A DNA stretch of 64,000 nt from Gracilaria gracilis (GCA_030374805.1 JARGSG010000018.1:124001-188000), one strand, 5' to 3'; counted from the stretch's first letter, positions 9,314 to 21,318 are shown. The notes: a model not told the origin generated them from the sequence alone. Numbers and translations are program-made.

Positions 9314-9706
9314 CCATTCTGCCTGTACATCCCCATTGCTTGGGTGATTACCTAGTGATAGTTGATAAACCTTGAGACAAGTGTTCTCTTCTTCTCTTCC
9401 TTAACCGTCCTAGACGGCGATTGTCCTTCTATTCCCGGTGTGAACCGGTATGCTTCGTGCGGTGCGCGCGACAATTGCGCACCCTTCTGAGGGGGAAAAC
9501 CGTGCTTGCGGTCTGACGCTGTTGTCACTACCAGCTCGCTGGACGAAAACCTCTCAGGAATGAGTCTTCTTCGAAAACCCGATTGTTCGGGCGGCGCGAG
9601 CCGACCAAACTGTCGCTTCGGCGAAAGTTCCCACCTAGGTGGTATTATGTCACTCCCGTCGAACGACGTGTTTCATCTAGCCTTCCATTCCGTATCCACG
9701 GTAGCC
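9314..9706. other. Convergent spacer between antisense ORF and chromodomain (A)
   Basis: The 3' ends of the antisense ORF and the pol chromodomain face each other across 393 nt. On the pol-sense strand it contains a purine-rich run (rev-comp of 9381-9405). The equivalent spacers of B and C are also purine-rich on the pol-sense strand. No gene is seen. Confidence 0.5.
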
Positions 9707-9946
9707 CTATCCCACTTGGGCCAGGTCCAGCGTCGCTGGTGTAGCGGTACCAGCACGGCGGTGATACTGAATTACCTTCGAGCGAGGAAGATGTTCGATC
9801 GGGTCGAGTGTATCCCACTGTGGGTCATAACCGTACCAACAAACGCGGTATTGTCGAATCCCATCCTGGTCCCAGGTATGCCCGACAATTCGGTCGACAA
9901 TGTACTCTTGCACGTACACCTGCCGGCCTTGCCGTGTCGTCGTCAC
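9707..9946 (-). pseudogene. Element A chromodomain (C-terminus of integrase)
   Basis: The 79-residue segment YVQEYIVDRIVGHTW...YRVCWYGYDP...DPIEHLPRSKVIQYHRR is a chromodomain fold with the conserved W-Y-G-Y and E-P-I/L pattern, ending DLAQVG as in the equivalents at 26707 and 39634. In chromoviruses this module binds histone marks and steers integration to chromatin. Its frame differs from the upstream pol frame ending at 10084, so a frameshift separates them. The chromodomain frame stays open a short way upstream of its ATG. Confidence 0.8.
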
Positions 9947-10083
9947 ATCGTTCCGTGATAACCCCTGTAGGGGCGCGCTTCCCGTTGCGGGTGTTGATGT
10001 CGTGGCATTGGTCCCCGCTTGTGCGGTTGCTTCCCCTGGTGTGGGGGCTCTAGAGCTTGTTGTGCCGTTACCAACATGATTCC

Positions 10084-13000
10084 TTACCGCAAGCTTGCGT
10101 GGGCCCTTCCGTCTTGACGGTGTAGTGCCACTGCGGTTTGGGGTTCGTCTCGTCCGCTTGCAGCGGAAGATACCGCCTTGGGCGGCTTGACAACCGTGCG
10201 TGCACGTGACTGTCCCAACGGTTGGCCCTCATGCGTCGGAGGGGAATCCGCCTCCCTGTTGCAGGTGTTTTCCAACGGCTGCGCCCTGATTTCCTCAAAA
10301 TCTCCAATTTTTGAGCTCCCGTCTCCGGCGGTTACTTCCGGGATACCGGGGCTTACGGCAGCGCTGCGCGCCGGCGATCTCGCGATCTCCGCACGCACTC
10401 CAGTAGAGGCTGACGCTGTACGTCCAGTACTTGGCGATTTCAAACCGTCCTTGACGTGTGCTCCCCCCGGCATGCCCGGTATTCCACCGACTGCGGTGTC
10501 AGTTTGTACCGAGACACTCGGGTCCATCTTTTTCACTGCTCGCGGCTGCTCGGCAGTCCTTCCCAGGCTTCCTGGTTCGAGTGCGTCGCTTTGCGCGGTA
10601 GGTTTCGGCGTCCTTGCGCTTTCCCCAGCGGGGCTTCGTCCCGACGACGTCGGTGTTGTTCCGATGTCATCGTTCGGCTTCTGGTCGCCCAGCGCTGCTG
10701 GTTTCTTACCGCGAACTTCTTGTGACCTCGGCATTTCCGCTTCTGCGTGAGGAACCGTTCCTGCGGGCGGTGTAGTGGTCCCGTTATCGGGTTTCGACGG
10801 CGACGTAGGCGCGCTTTGCGACTGCGACGCCTGCGTGTCAACCGGAACATCCGGGAATGCCCGTACAGTCCGTGAGTCACGGTTACTCGCCCGACGCGAC
10901 GTCGGTGTCGATTCCTCAGCAGAGCGATGAACCTCCTCCCCCTCCTTAGACGGAGCGGTGTGGGGAGTAGTAGGATTACCCGCATCGCGGTGTGTGACAC
11001 CAGTAGATGGGGGTGGAATGGGTGGGCCTTCCTGGCCAATGTTTTCCGATCCAATCGGCGAAGCCGATGTGATCGGGAGGTCTGTGAGTCCCCGGTCGGG
11101 GTGTGGTAAGATCAAAGGTCGAGCTTCCACGGAATTGTCCGGTGTAGTTGCATGAACCGTATTACCGGTACCTGGTAAGGGTGGGGTTACCTCAGATGAG
11201 GGTGGGGGTGCGAGTACCACGCGATCGAGGGAAATGCACTCTTGCGAGTCTTGAATTTGCACCACCACTGTGTCCGGTGTAACCAAGATGGCCTTAAAGG
11301 GTCCATCCGCCACAGGCGAGAGCTTATGACGTTTTCCCTGTTCAGGGTTATAGTGTTCCTTCCGTACAAATACGTGATTACCCTCTACGAGTGGGGAGGG
11401 TGTACGTCCTCGCAAGCGAGCATCAAAATCACGCTTATAAGCGGCTTGGGCCCTCGCCATGGATTGACGAGCAGCTGGAACGAGCTTAGTAAGCGAGGCC
11501 TTCCATTTTTGGCGATAGTCACCCACTGAGGGGAAATTTCCCAGGGTGGCCTGTGATTCTAACGCCACTGGCGGAGGTGTACGTGATAGTACGAGTTCAA
11601 ACGGAGAAACACCAGTAGTCCTGTGAACCTGCGTATTATATGCGAAGGTTAAGGCATCTGTGTACAAGTCCCATGTTTTTGGGTGATCAGCAACGTACGA
11701 ACGGAGGGATGCGAGCATGGTTCGGTTAAACCGCTCAACTTGCCCATTACATTGGGGGTGGTAAGTGGTTGTGAAGAGGTTCTTCACATCCATGATGCGA
11801 CATACATCTTGGAAGAACCTTGACGCAAATTGTTTTCCGTTATCGGATAATAACTCCACCGGAGGGCCGTAGACGAAGATCCAGTGCGTGGCAAAGGCCT
11901 TCGCGACCGTGAAAGCGGTGATCCTCTTGAGAGGTATTGTCCGAACCAGTTTCGAGAACCGATCCGTGATAACGAGTAAGAATTTGTTTCCTCTCCGAGC
12001 GGTAAGTAGTGGTCCGAGAATATCGATTGCCACAAGTTCAAGCGGTGCCCTGGCAGGGAAGAGTTTCACTTTCTTCGAATTCTTTCGGAATTTAACCCGG
12101 TTTTTCGCGCACTCTGTACAGAAGCGCACCGTAGCATAACAATTCACCGCCATAGCGGGCCAGTAGAAGTATCTCCTCAATGTGAGGTACAGTTTCCTTC
12201 CACCTGCGTGGCCGCCTAACCTTGCGTAATGCGATAGGTGGAGAATCCTCGTCTTCAACGAGTGTGGTACCACAACTTGTGGGTGTGACTCGACTGTCCG
12301 AGTGAGATAGCCAATGTCATTAACCTCGAATGGGAGGGTGTCACCACCGTTAAGTCGGGCACGGATGCGTATGCAGAATGGGTCTCCGTGTTGTTCTCGG
12401 ATCATTTCTTCCGGTGATACCGGGTACAAAATTCCCCGGTAGGGGCTTTGCAGCCTCAATCTCGCCAGATGGGAGTAGTTCGTCAATATCTGCGTCCGAG
12501 TCATCCCAGTCGTCTGGCCAGTCGTCGAATTGCCAATCTGGGGGTTCCGATTCCTTCCCGTCAATGAGGAAGCAAGGTATCTCCTCGTCTTCGACGGTAA
12601 CAGTTTCCCCATCAGTGGGTAAGCGCGACAGTGCGTCTGCCTGAGTGTTCAGGGTCCCCTTCTTGTAGATCACTTCGAAGTCGAATTCCGCTAGGCGGAG
12701 CCTCCACCGCATAAGGCGGCCAGATGGATCTGAAATGTTCATCAACCACCTCAATGAGGAATGATCCGTGTACACGGTAAAGTGCACACCCAAGAGATAA
12801 AGGCGGAGAGTGGAAAGGGCGCACACAACGGCGAGACATTCCTTCTCCGACACGGAGTAGTTCCGTTCATGAACGTTGAGCGAACGCGACCAGTACCCAA
12901 TGGGTTTCCGTCCCCCTTCGGGGGTGGTTTGGAAAAGAGCACAACCAACTTGGTAGTCGCTCGAATCCGTGTCCACCGAGAACGGCAAGCCGGGTTGTGG

Positions 13001-15178
13001 TAACGAGAGAATCGGTGCAGTAGTGACTACCTCCTTTAAGGAGTTAAACGCCTCTGCTTGCGCGGGAGTTAAGGGATCCAGTTTTGGTGGCTGTCCCTTC
13101 CGCAGGAGTGCGTTAAGGGGCGCCGCAATGTCCGAGAAGTTCGGTACGAAGCGTCTGTAGACGTTGACTAACCCTAGGAAGGAGCGGAGTTCCGTTTGAG
13201 TTCGCGGTTCCTTCGCCTTGGCAAGGGATTTGACCCGAGCTTCCTCGATAATCAACCGTCCTGGACGGATTATATGCCCAAGATACTTGACGGTGTCGGT
13301 GAAAAACTCACACTTCCTCAGCTTGAGGGTTATTTTTGCATCGCGCAGAGTAGTCATCACGTCCCTGACATGGGTGAGATGATCGTCCAGGTTACTGGAA
13401 AACACGATAATGTCGTCTAGGTATACTAGACACGTCCGCCACTTAAAGCGGTTCAACAAAATGTCGATGGCACGCTGAAATGTAGCGGGGGCATTGGTTA
13501 AACCAAACGGCATCCGCTTGAAGCGGTAGGAGCCCGAGTGGCAAACGAACGCAGTCTTATCGCGGTCTTCCTCCCTAACAGAGACTTGCCAGTATCCCCA
13601 ATTGGCGTCTAATGCCGTGAACACGGTAGCGTTACCGAGCGAATCGATGCAATCGTCCATACGAGGGATTGGGTACGTGTCCCTGACCGTCACGGCATTG
13701 AGCCGGCGATAGTAGACACAGAACCTCCAGGTTCCGTCGGCTTTAAGTGCCAGTACCACTGGGGACGCTAACGGCGATTGAGCCGGTTCGATCACTCTAG
13801 CGCGGAGCATTTTGTCCACTTGGAACTGTTCTTCTTCCCGAGCCTTCGGTCCTGCCCTGTAAGGGGGTTGTACTACCGGACGCGAGTTCGGCAACAAGTC
13901 GATACGGTGTTCTGTAGCATTTATCTCTCCAAGAGAGCCATCCGACATTGTGGTAAACTCCCGTAACATGTCTCTCAGACGTTCACGGTGCGACTCTGGA
14001 ACATGATCGAGATCAAGTTCCTCGAGCGCCTTCAAGGGGTCAACTTTGTCGTAGCTCGTTGGTCCACGCTTCTCCATTCCTGATACAGGCTTCGGTTCCG
14101 AGTTATTCGGTGACTTCTCCGTTGAAACGGCGACGGAAGTAACGGCAACAGCTCCTTCCTCCGCCTCCTTAGATGGAGCGCTGTCCTCTTCAGAGGGAAC
14201 CAGTCCGAGGACATCGGCAGCGGTCATGCGGGTAGGAAGCATGGCTAGCGGGTGTGGCGTGACTAACCCAATGACTTGGTTCTTCACCAGATACTGGGGA
14301 GTGGTGCCAAGATTGGCTACCAATATCCGAAACGGAGTATCAGGTGTCACCTGCACTACACCATTCGCCACAGCCAGTTGGTACTTCTCGTACAACGAGG
14401 ATAGCGGTTGAATAACTCGAAGACCGTGTTGACGGGAATTGACTTGCACCATTACTTGGGTTTCCGGCGGAATAGAAACCGACGCAGCAACGCGAATCTT
14501 CGTGGATTCCCGCGATGCGGGTGGCGATTCCTGAGCAGCAGGCAAGGAAACGTGCTTCTTCAAAGCACTCTTCAGGGGACGGCGGACGATTGGTATCGAT
14601 GATCCGTCGTCCAGTTCCACACGCCTGAGGCGGGGCCGGATTGCGTCGACAAACTTGTCGCAGTAATCGCATCCCAGTATAACTGGCGCAGCCAGAGACC
14701 GGCAAACAACAAAGGTGAGCTTCGCCATGAAGGTACCCAACCGTACGACCAAGTCAACAGTTCCCACCTTCTTCAACTGGTTATTATTCGCGTCTGCGAC
14801 TTCGGGAACCGCGACAGAGCGGATACGAGACCGCACACTCGGGAGTAATAGTGATTCAACGACGAAGTTCGGGCCCGCACCTGTATCCAGGACAGTAAGG
14901 ATTCTCACCATAAACTGGGGGTTGAGGCCAAGGTCGGCGTAAACCTTGTAGTTACGCTTGGACATCACCATGACTCTATCCGGGATCCGGTGGTTCTCTA
15001 CCCGTATCCACGGTTGACGCAGGACACCTAGGTGTTCCGAGTCCACGTCTGCGGCTTCTTTCCTAGAGAGGACTTTCACGGGGGAGGGAGGCAACGACGC
15101 CTCGGGCGTCAACAGCCTCAACTCTGAGGACCCCTCTCCCGAAGGGGAGACTCCCATCTTCAGTTTTCCTGAGGACAT
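10084..15178 (-). pseudogene. pol: Element A pol: protease, RT, RNase H, integrase, linker
   Basis: The first frame (15178-12350) holds the protease motif VLDTGAGPNF near residue 98, reverse transcriptase with LVYLDDIIVFSS near residue 585, and RNase H (SVDTDSSDYQVG, later YTDHSSLRWL). The second frame (to 10084) holds the integrase zinc finger (HLSHYARLGGH...CTECA) and the catalytic D-D-E in VAIDILGP, LSDNGKQF and QVERFNR. A Pro/Ser/Thr-rich linker of about 340 residues follows. One extra base near 12422 separates the frames just before SPEEMIREQ. B and C read through this point in one frame, so this is a mutation, not programmed frameshifting. All catalytic residues are otherwise present. 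Among A, B and C this is the best-preserved pol in the window. Confidence 0.9.
15135..15166 (-). promoter_or_regulatory. Candidate gag/pol -1 frameshift site (A)
   Basis: Gag ends AAC TGA and pol overlaps it in the -1 frame. After a 12-nt spacer a 6-bp hairpin (TCTCCC, loop CTTC, GGGAGA on the sense strand; 15135-15150) follows. The same geometry occurs in B and C. A pol-frame ATG overlapping the end of gag also allows reinitiation in this copy. Confidence 0.45.
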
Positions 15179-17312
15179 TCCGCCTTCGGGGGTACCTCAG
15201 GTTCCTCCACCACGAGGGCCTGACCTCCCGAAACGGGGTTAGCCACTGCAGTGGGGTTTGGAACGAATGGTCGTCGAACGGGGTTATCCGATCTCATCGG
15301 GGTATGCCGCTCAGGCGGAAGAGCATGCGTAAGGTCCATTTTCACCCGTAAGTACGAGGCTATCGGGACCACGCGCTTCTCCTCTGGAGTAAGGGCTTCG
15401 TAGTTCGCTACTACTTTAGCCAACTCCCTGAGGGAGAGAAGACATTGCGGTGACGTGTGACCGTGCGTGTAGCACAGATGGCATGTCAACTTCAGCAATC
15501 CCGTCTGCGGGCTACTGTTCCGAACATCAGAAAATCGTACCGCTCAGCGGCGCGTTGATAACGGGCAGTTCCGTTCGAGTACGGGAGCGACGGCGGCTGT
15601 ACGCGACGACTGTCGACTTACAGGGTTGGGTCGTCCTGTGCCGTGTCGAAGGTTGTGTCCGTTGTCGACGGTAGTTCCGTCGTTGGGATGGATGCGACGT
15701 CTCCATGCGCGAGCTGCACATTATCATACCCCTGCTGGGGCTGGTAGTTTGCAATCAGCGATAAGGATGGAGAACGAGTCTCCATCATCAACGCCTTGGT
15801 GGGCTTAGACCTCTGTTGAGGGCGGCGAGCGCGTAATGCGTCGCCTTCCGCTCGAGCGGTTTGGACCAACTCATGGTAAGTTATCCTTGGTTTATCCTCC
15901 CGTCGTCGGGCCACCAACTTCTTAATAGCCGGGTCCAGTCCATCGATGAACATCGTGCAGCGTTCCCCAGCGGGGTAGACATTCCCACAACGGTAGAAAG
16001 CCTTATTGAGGCGCACCGAGTAATCGGTTTCAACCTCGCCAGGGCGCTGGCGGGTGTCTCGCAGAGCGAGTATCGCTGACTGGATGGCATCGTTCGTTGC
16101 GTATGACCCCAACAGGTATTGAACAGCCTCCGGCCAGCATGTCACCCCTCCTTCAGAGGCCCGAGAAGAACCTCTTACAGAGTTGTACTGGTCTTCTGCC
16201 ATTCCCCGTAGAAAGTACGGTAACGCGATATACGCCTGTCCTTCATTCATTCCGAGGATGTCGGCTTCCGCAACAAAGCAGGCGAGAAAATCTAGCACCA
16301 AGATTGGGTCTTCTCCAGAGAAAGTCTGGTTGCGCAGCGAGAGTTGCATGCGTTTGATGCAGTCTTTCACCCTACCCGTGCTACGGGCCGTGCGATCCAA
16401 TGAGGAATCCTCCAACCGATAATATCGGTACGACAACAACTTCCGATATATCGGGTTCGTGGGCTTCAACTCCTTCAACCCGGTATGCTTCCGTCCCTTC
16501 TTCTGGGCACGGATCGCACCTTGGGTTGCGGATGACAGCTTCGAGCGGGAAGAGCGCCCATGTCGGCTGCCATCCAACTCGGAATGCGAGGAAGATGAAT
16601 TACACGAGTCACTCGGTGATGAATGCAACGAATTCGATGAGTCAGAATCGTGATCGTCATGCTTCGACTTCCGCTTTTGGCGGTTCTTACCCTTACCAGT
16701 ATGCTGGTCGCGCTGTGACGCAGCCACCGGTTCTTCCGGAGTGTTGCTACCCATTACAATGGTTTGCTCCAACGTCTCCAGACGAGCACGAACACGGTTG
16801 AGTCGTTCTTCAACACCTTCCACGAAGGCAGCGGGTCCACCTAAGCATTCCAACAAATTGTTGACGTCCGACCGTAAAAAACGGAGATCCTCAGCAACAT
16901 CCTTCACAGGAGCTTCACTCACTTCATTGCGAAGGGACTGAACCTCTCCCATGAGGGAATTATGAGCAGCGCGCAAAGCGCGAACCTGCTCTTCCAGGGT
17001 TACCCCCTGGGGGATGTCGACATTCTCCCGACGGGATGGTTGTACCGCGATAGCGGCTGTCGCCTGCGCAGCAGGAACTGCATTAGCAACGGCCGTAGCC
17101 AGAACATTCCCATCAGTGGGAGGTATCAACGGGGAAAACGGAAGTGTCCGGCGTGCCGGTTGACTAGACGTCCTCGAGGATGGCCTAGCACGAAGCGTGG
17201 AGCCGGGACGGACCGGTATACTCGAAGGTAACCGATTATCGGGATCATTACCACCATCGTGGGAGCGACTGCGGGTGACCGCACGCTCCGCATCCGAGGG
17301 TTTCCGAGACAT
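15160..17312 (-). pseudogene. gag: Element A gag
   Basis: It starts MSRKPSDAERAVTR 110 nt after the LTR. In order it has a basic Ser/Arg-rich N-terminus, a coiled coil (about residues 105-190), a Ser/Asp/Arg-rich tract, a capsid-like domain beginning GLKELKPTNPIYRKLLSYRYY and including GSSRASEGGVTCWPEAVQYL, and a CCHC knuckle, CHLCYTHGHTSPQC. A TAA at 15620-15618 replaces the Tyr seen in C, and a one-base frameshift near 15540 lies before the knuckle. Gag builds the particle and binds RNA. The long N-terminus and Ser/Arg tract make it larger than many Ty3 gags. Confidence 0.85.
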
Positions 17313-17401
17313 CGATGTCCAACAAACCGTTCACACGGGAACTTCCAAAGATCGTAGAAACGAACCTCAATGAAGGAACAACCACGAAATACGTGTACCG
17401 A

Positions 17402-17419
17402 TTCTAGGTCGGAAGACCA
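17402..17419 (-). promoter_or_regulatory. Element A primer-binding site
   Basis: On the sense strand TGGTCTTCCGACCTAGAA begins 3 nt after the 5' LTR. It matches the sites of B, C, D and E at nearly all 18 positions. The implied primer tRNA ends TTCTAGGTCGGGAGACCA or similar. Confidence 0.7.
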
Positions 17420-17422
17420 CTT

Positions 17423-18197
17423 TGTAGTGCAATGCCCGTGAGGGAAAGCAGCCACGAAGACGTTCGGGATCTTCCTCCTTGGAGGGTAGTCAGCGAACAG
17501 ATCACTCTCTGGAAAGGCACGACAAAGTCGGGTGTAAGACCGAGGCCAGACCGTCACGACGGAGCGTAGAGAGCAAGACAAGAATTGGTACACCTCTACG
17601 AGGGTTGTTGGGGGTCCTCTAGAGAGGGAGCGAGTCCACAGTGTGGGGAGCGTACCAAGTAGTGGTGCACACCCACCAAGTGGTGGAATATCCACGCACT
17701 CGTAAGAGGCGAAAGGGAATCCACAAGATGTAGTGGAAAAGGGGCAAGATATACGGCACAAGCCGGGGTTCTCCTTATACAAGGTCGAACACGACAATAG
17801 TTGGTAATATTCCCAGTATTGGGTTCCTTTAGAGGACGCAGGGTGGATAGGCGATCCGTATGCTACGGGGTATCCCTCCTTGGAGCAGTTGATGACCGCC
17901 GAAGTCGTGAAAGTCTAGAGCCAACCCTGGTTGCGGGAGCTTTACTGGTGCGACGGCGAGATCGCCGGCGCACTAAGTAGTGCAGCTCACTGCCTAATAA
18001 TTAGGAATAAAGTAACTAAATCAGTCCACGAACAGTGGTAATTACCCACGTGTGGTGGCCAACCTCTCCAGCTCACACCGTGTCCCACGTGTCCAACCCA
18101 TCTCAATGGTTATTACTATTCATATAATAGTCCTCCCGTGCAACGGGAATTATGAACCAAGTACCACCACATCCCCTTCCAAGGGCGTTGCACTACA
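17423..18197 (-). repeat. Element A 5' LTR
   Basis: 775 bp, pairing with 6619-7393. It contains the sense-strand motif GGTCTTACACCCG at 17541-17529, 106 nt from the LTR's 3' end, a motif shared with the LTRs of B, C and D. Confidence 0.9.
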
Positions 18198-18981
18198 GAC
18201 ACGCTGCCAAGTGGCATTGCTGTGAAGCGATGGCAGTGGCACACCCGTCGGGTTAGTAACTAGTACCCTGACAGTGAGCTGGCCACGTGTATGAACCTCT
18301 AGAGGTGTGCACCATGGTACCTACTGTAGATAGTATATATGCTCGGGTGATCTCGCCCTGGAGCCACCAAGTAAACCTCAACTGAGTGGTGTCCTTCTCC
18401 CAAGGACCGGGCTATGGTAGTTGCTGCCTACGTAGGTTCACCACTCCACTAGGAGAGTAATCACGATTGGTTTCGGCACTCCCACCCCTCAGGGTCACTA
18501 AGGAAACTATATCTTACCAATTCTGTCTGGTTTTTCTGTGTATTATTGTGTACTTCTGTTCTGTGTACTGCACCAGTGGTTGGTGTTATTCTGTGATTGT
18601 TCCTTGGTTCAGGCGTTGCTTCCGCCCCTGTATAGGGTTATATACGACACCGTGGTTTGTGTCGCTCCGCCGTTTGGGTCTGTTGCCGCCGGTTAGCATG
18701 ACCCTCGGCTCCGCTCTGGGTTGTTTCTCTCTAAAGCGCTATACCGTCTTTACGCTCCCCCTTTTCCCCCGATCGCCCCATCATCTTGTCTGTCCAAGTG
18801 TCCCATATCTGGTCTTGATCCTTTCTTTGCTTTCACCTCTGTAGGTATATCCAGTCCCCGTCTCCGGTCTTACACCCGGCTCCGAGTACGGACAGATGGC
18901 TCTCCCGCTGAATCTGCCCTTACAGAGAGCAGGACTCGGACATCCTGTGGAGCATCACCCATCCTTGGGTTTTGCTCTACA
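18198..18981 (+). repeat. Element B left (5') LTR, remaining part
   Basis: It resumes at the duplicated target GACAC and matches 29292-30074 almost throughout. TATATAT at 18334-18340 is a plausible core promoter element and recurs at 29428-29434. The motif GGTCTTACACCCG is at 18866-18878. Downstream of it GCTCTC/GAGAGC and CCGAGT/ACTCGG can pair. It ends TTGCTCTACA. Confidence 0.85.
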
Positions 18982-18984
18982 TTT

Positions 18985-19002
18985 TGGTCTCCCGACCTAG
19001 AA
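18985..19002 (+). promoter_or_regulatory. Element B primer-binding site
   Basis: TGGTCTCCCGACCTAGAA begins 3 nt after the LTR end, the expected position for tRNA-primed minus-strand synthesis. Identical to the site in E. Confidence 0.75.
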
Positions 19003-19194
19003 AGGCTCAAGATCATTTGGATACTCTTGTGAGTTTGACATTTGGAAGATTAGATTCCCCTTTTCGGGAGATTGTATTTGGTATTACACACTTGGAAAGA
19101 GTACTGAAGGCATTCCCCCATGTGCTATCCGCATATCGGAAGTTGGTAACGGCTTTATATCGATTGTACCGAGTATCGGTTGGTTATCTGCAGT

Positions 19195-21291
19195 ATGCCG
19201 CTGCCTGCTCACCTTTCTCGGGCCCGCTCCGCTAATTCGGTTGGCTCCGCTCCTTCGGCAGCCTCTCGATCACAAGTATCCGCTCCCGAGGTGGGATCGA
19301 CCAGAGAAGTCGCCGACAACCGGAATGCACCCCCAGCTAGCCACTCACCTCAAGAGGTTGTACCTTCGACGGCACCGGCACGCCCGCCAGTGGTAGAGAC
19401 TCCGTCGACGGCACCTCAAGAGAAATTGGACTCAGCTGAGTACACCATTTTGGAGTCTCGCATGAACATAGCCGCTGTGGCTCATGTCGATCTCCTTAAA
19501 GGCGTTGAAAACCTTAGACGGAAAGTGGATACCTCCCAGGTTAGGGATGTTTCAGGGGACATTAGACTCCTGCGACAGGAAATGAACTCTGTTATGGAGA
19601 GCTTTGGTTCCCCAAGGGCTTTTTTTGACGAGTACCGACAGACGGTGGACGAAATACGCGTTGCCACAACACGTATACATGCTCGGTTGGACAGGTTGGA
19701 AGCCACAATTCGGATCGATACAGAAGCGGAAGCCGCCGAGCGGAATAAGTCCGAATCGGAGGGTTCTGCTCATAAATCCGATAAGCGGAGCCGTCGCAAG
19801 TCTATAAAGGAGTCTCGCCATTATTCGGATTCATCAAGCTCCGACTCGGACAGCAGTTCGGATAGTTCGACGTCATCGTCTTCTTCCCACTCATCGGATG
19901 GTCGCCATCGTAGGCAGTCCCGGTCGTCACGGTCAAAGGGTACATTCACCACGCAGGGCGCAATTCGCACCCGTAAGAGGGGGGATAAGTATCCTGGTCT
20001 GAAGGAGTTGAAGCCGACGAATCCATTTTATAGGAAGTTGGTTTCATACCGTTACTATCGGTTGCAGAACACTGCTGCTGAACGAACCTCAAGAGGTACT
20101 GGAAAGGTCAAGGATTATATCCGACGCCTTGGAGTTACATTCAGTAAGAGGGAATTTGCTGGAGATGACCCCATTCTGGTACTTGACTTCCTCGCAAGGT
20201 ATGTCCAGGAGGCGGATATTTTCGGTATGAGCGAAGGACAAGCTTATGTTGCCCTCTCGTATTACCTCAAAGGTTTGGCCGAAGATCAGTTCAACTCCGT
20301 CCGCGGATCGTCAAGAGCCTCGGAAGGAGGTGTGACTTGCTGGCCCGAAGCGGTACATTACCTTCTCAGGTCATACGCTACAGGCCATGCCATACAGCAG
20401 GCTACTTCAGCCCTGAGGGACACCAAGCAACGTCCTGGGCAAACTGAAACGGCTTATTCAACCCGCTTGAATAAAGCGTTTCACCGATGCGGTAATGTTC
20501 ACCCTTCTCAGCAGAGATGTGCATTGTTTGTTGATGGATTGGATCCCGCAATCCGGGCACTGGTCGCCAACTAACGGGAAGAGAAAAGAAGAGCCACCTG
20601 TCTGGAGATCGTACAATACGCCCAGGCTGAGGGAGATACGCTCCGAGCTCGACGACCCGCGAATCCGAAGGCACGAAAGGTACTCTTTGCAGAGGGATCT
20701 GACTCTTCTCAGTCCTTGATGTATGGGAATGACTCCAGTCTTGGAAACAATAATATCAACCTGATAGGCAGTAACCTGGAATCAATAGGTACCTCCGAGC
20801 TTCCGTCAACAACGGAGCCGTCGACGGATAGTGAACCGGCACTTTACGCTCAAAGTAACCGGGTACCGGCAGCACCTATCCCCTTTTCGGGCAGAGGAAT
20901 GAGGTTTTAACGCCCAGGATGGAGGGATACTGCCCGACATAATCGGGTGGATATGCGCGCACGTGATAGCTTGACCCCTGTCATCTGCTATGAATGTTAC
21001 CAATTCAATCATATTTCAACGCAGTGTACGTTCCCACTGCGGGACAGGTTGAGGATCATCGCTCAGTTCGAGTCACTCTCACCAGAGAATCAAGCTCGAG
21101 TTCCGAGAACGTCCTACGAAGGAGCCAAGTATGCAGTGGCCTTCCAGGCGAGCAATGGAACCAATTCTGGTCAGGTAGCGGCTGTGCCAGCCCAGAAGAT
21201 GGAGGGAAGCAACGAACCGACAAACGGGTACCAAGATGGCGCCCAGGATCGGAATCGCCCGCAACAGGCGGTGCCTAATCCGAAAGACTAA
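19195..21291 (+). pseudogene. gag: Element B gag
   Basis: A single 699-codon frame starts MPLPAHLSRARSANS and is broken by TAA at 20572-20574 and 20908-20910; both replace positions that are Tyr in sister copies. It shows an N-terminal basic region, a coiled coil (ESRMNIAAVAHVDLL... to RLEATIR), a dense Ser/Asp then Arg/Ser tract, a capsid-like domain (PGLKELKPTNPFYRKLVSYR..., GSSRASEGGVTCWPEAVHYL) and a CCHC knuckle CYECYQFNHISTQC. The first ATG of the frame, at 19180, is also possible. The 213-nt leader lies between LTR and start. Confidence 0.85.
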
Positions 21292-21318
21292 TCTCGGGAG
21301 TCTCCCCTGTAGAAGGGG
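21283..21318 (+). promoter_or_regulatory. Candidate gag/pol -1 frameshift site (B)
   Basis: Gag ends AAA GAC TAA. The pol frame is -1 and opens only four codons upstream of this stop. A small hairpin (CCCCT, loop GTAGA, AGGGG) is at 21304-21318. Same arrangement as in A and C. Confidence 0.45.

Larger units (their letters stand above)
6619..18197 (-). mobile_element. Ty3/gypsy chromodomain retrotransposon A
   Basis: Both 775-bp LTRs begin and end with the inverted pair TGTAGTGCAA/TTGCACTACA. They differ at about 10 positions by eye, so the insertion is young. Transcription runs right to left: 5' LTR 17423-18197, PBS 17402-17419, gag, pol, chromodomain, antisense ORF, PPT, 3' LTR 6619-7393. 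Flanking GACAT (6614-6618) and GACAC (18198-18202) form an imperfect 5-bp duplication. The uninterrupted site is visible in the right LTR of element B near 29290. Despite its youth it has a gag stop and frameshift, a pol frameshift and a stop in the antisense ORF. Confidence 0.9.

Noticed and set aside
10178-10750. 190-residue plus-strand frame opposite the integrase linker of A
   Set aside because: It mirrors the low-complexity linker, has no counterpart in B or C, and is not the conserved antisense ORF.
12350-12612. Overlap of two pol frames in A as a programmed frameshift
   Set aside because: B and C read this region in one frame, and a single extra base in A explains the break.
6993-17797. 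Open frames inside the LTRs of A (from 6993 and 17797 leftward) and B (18467-18844; 29561-29827)
   Set aside because: They are present in both LTR copies only because the LTRs are duplicates. Composition is odd, there are no domains, and no counterpart exists in the LTRs of C or D.
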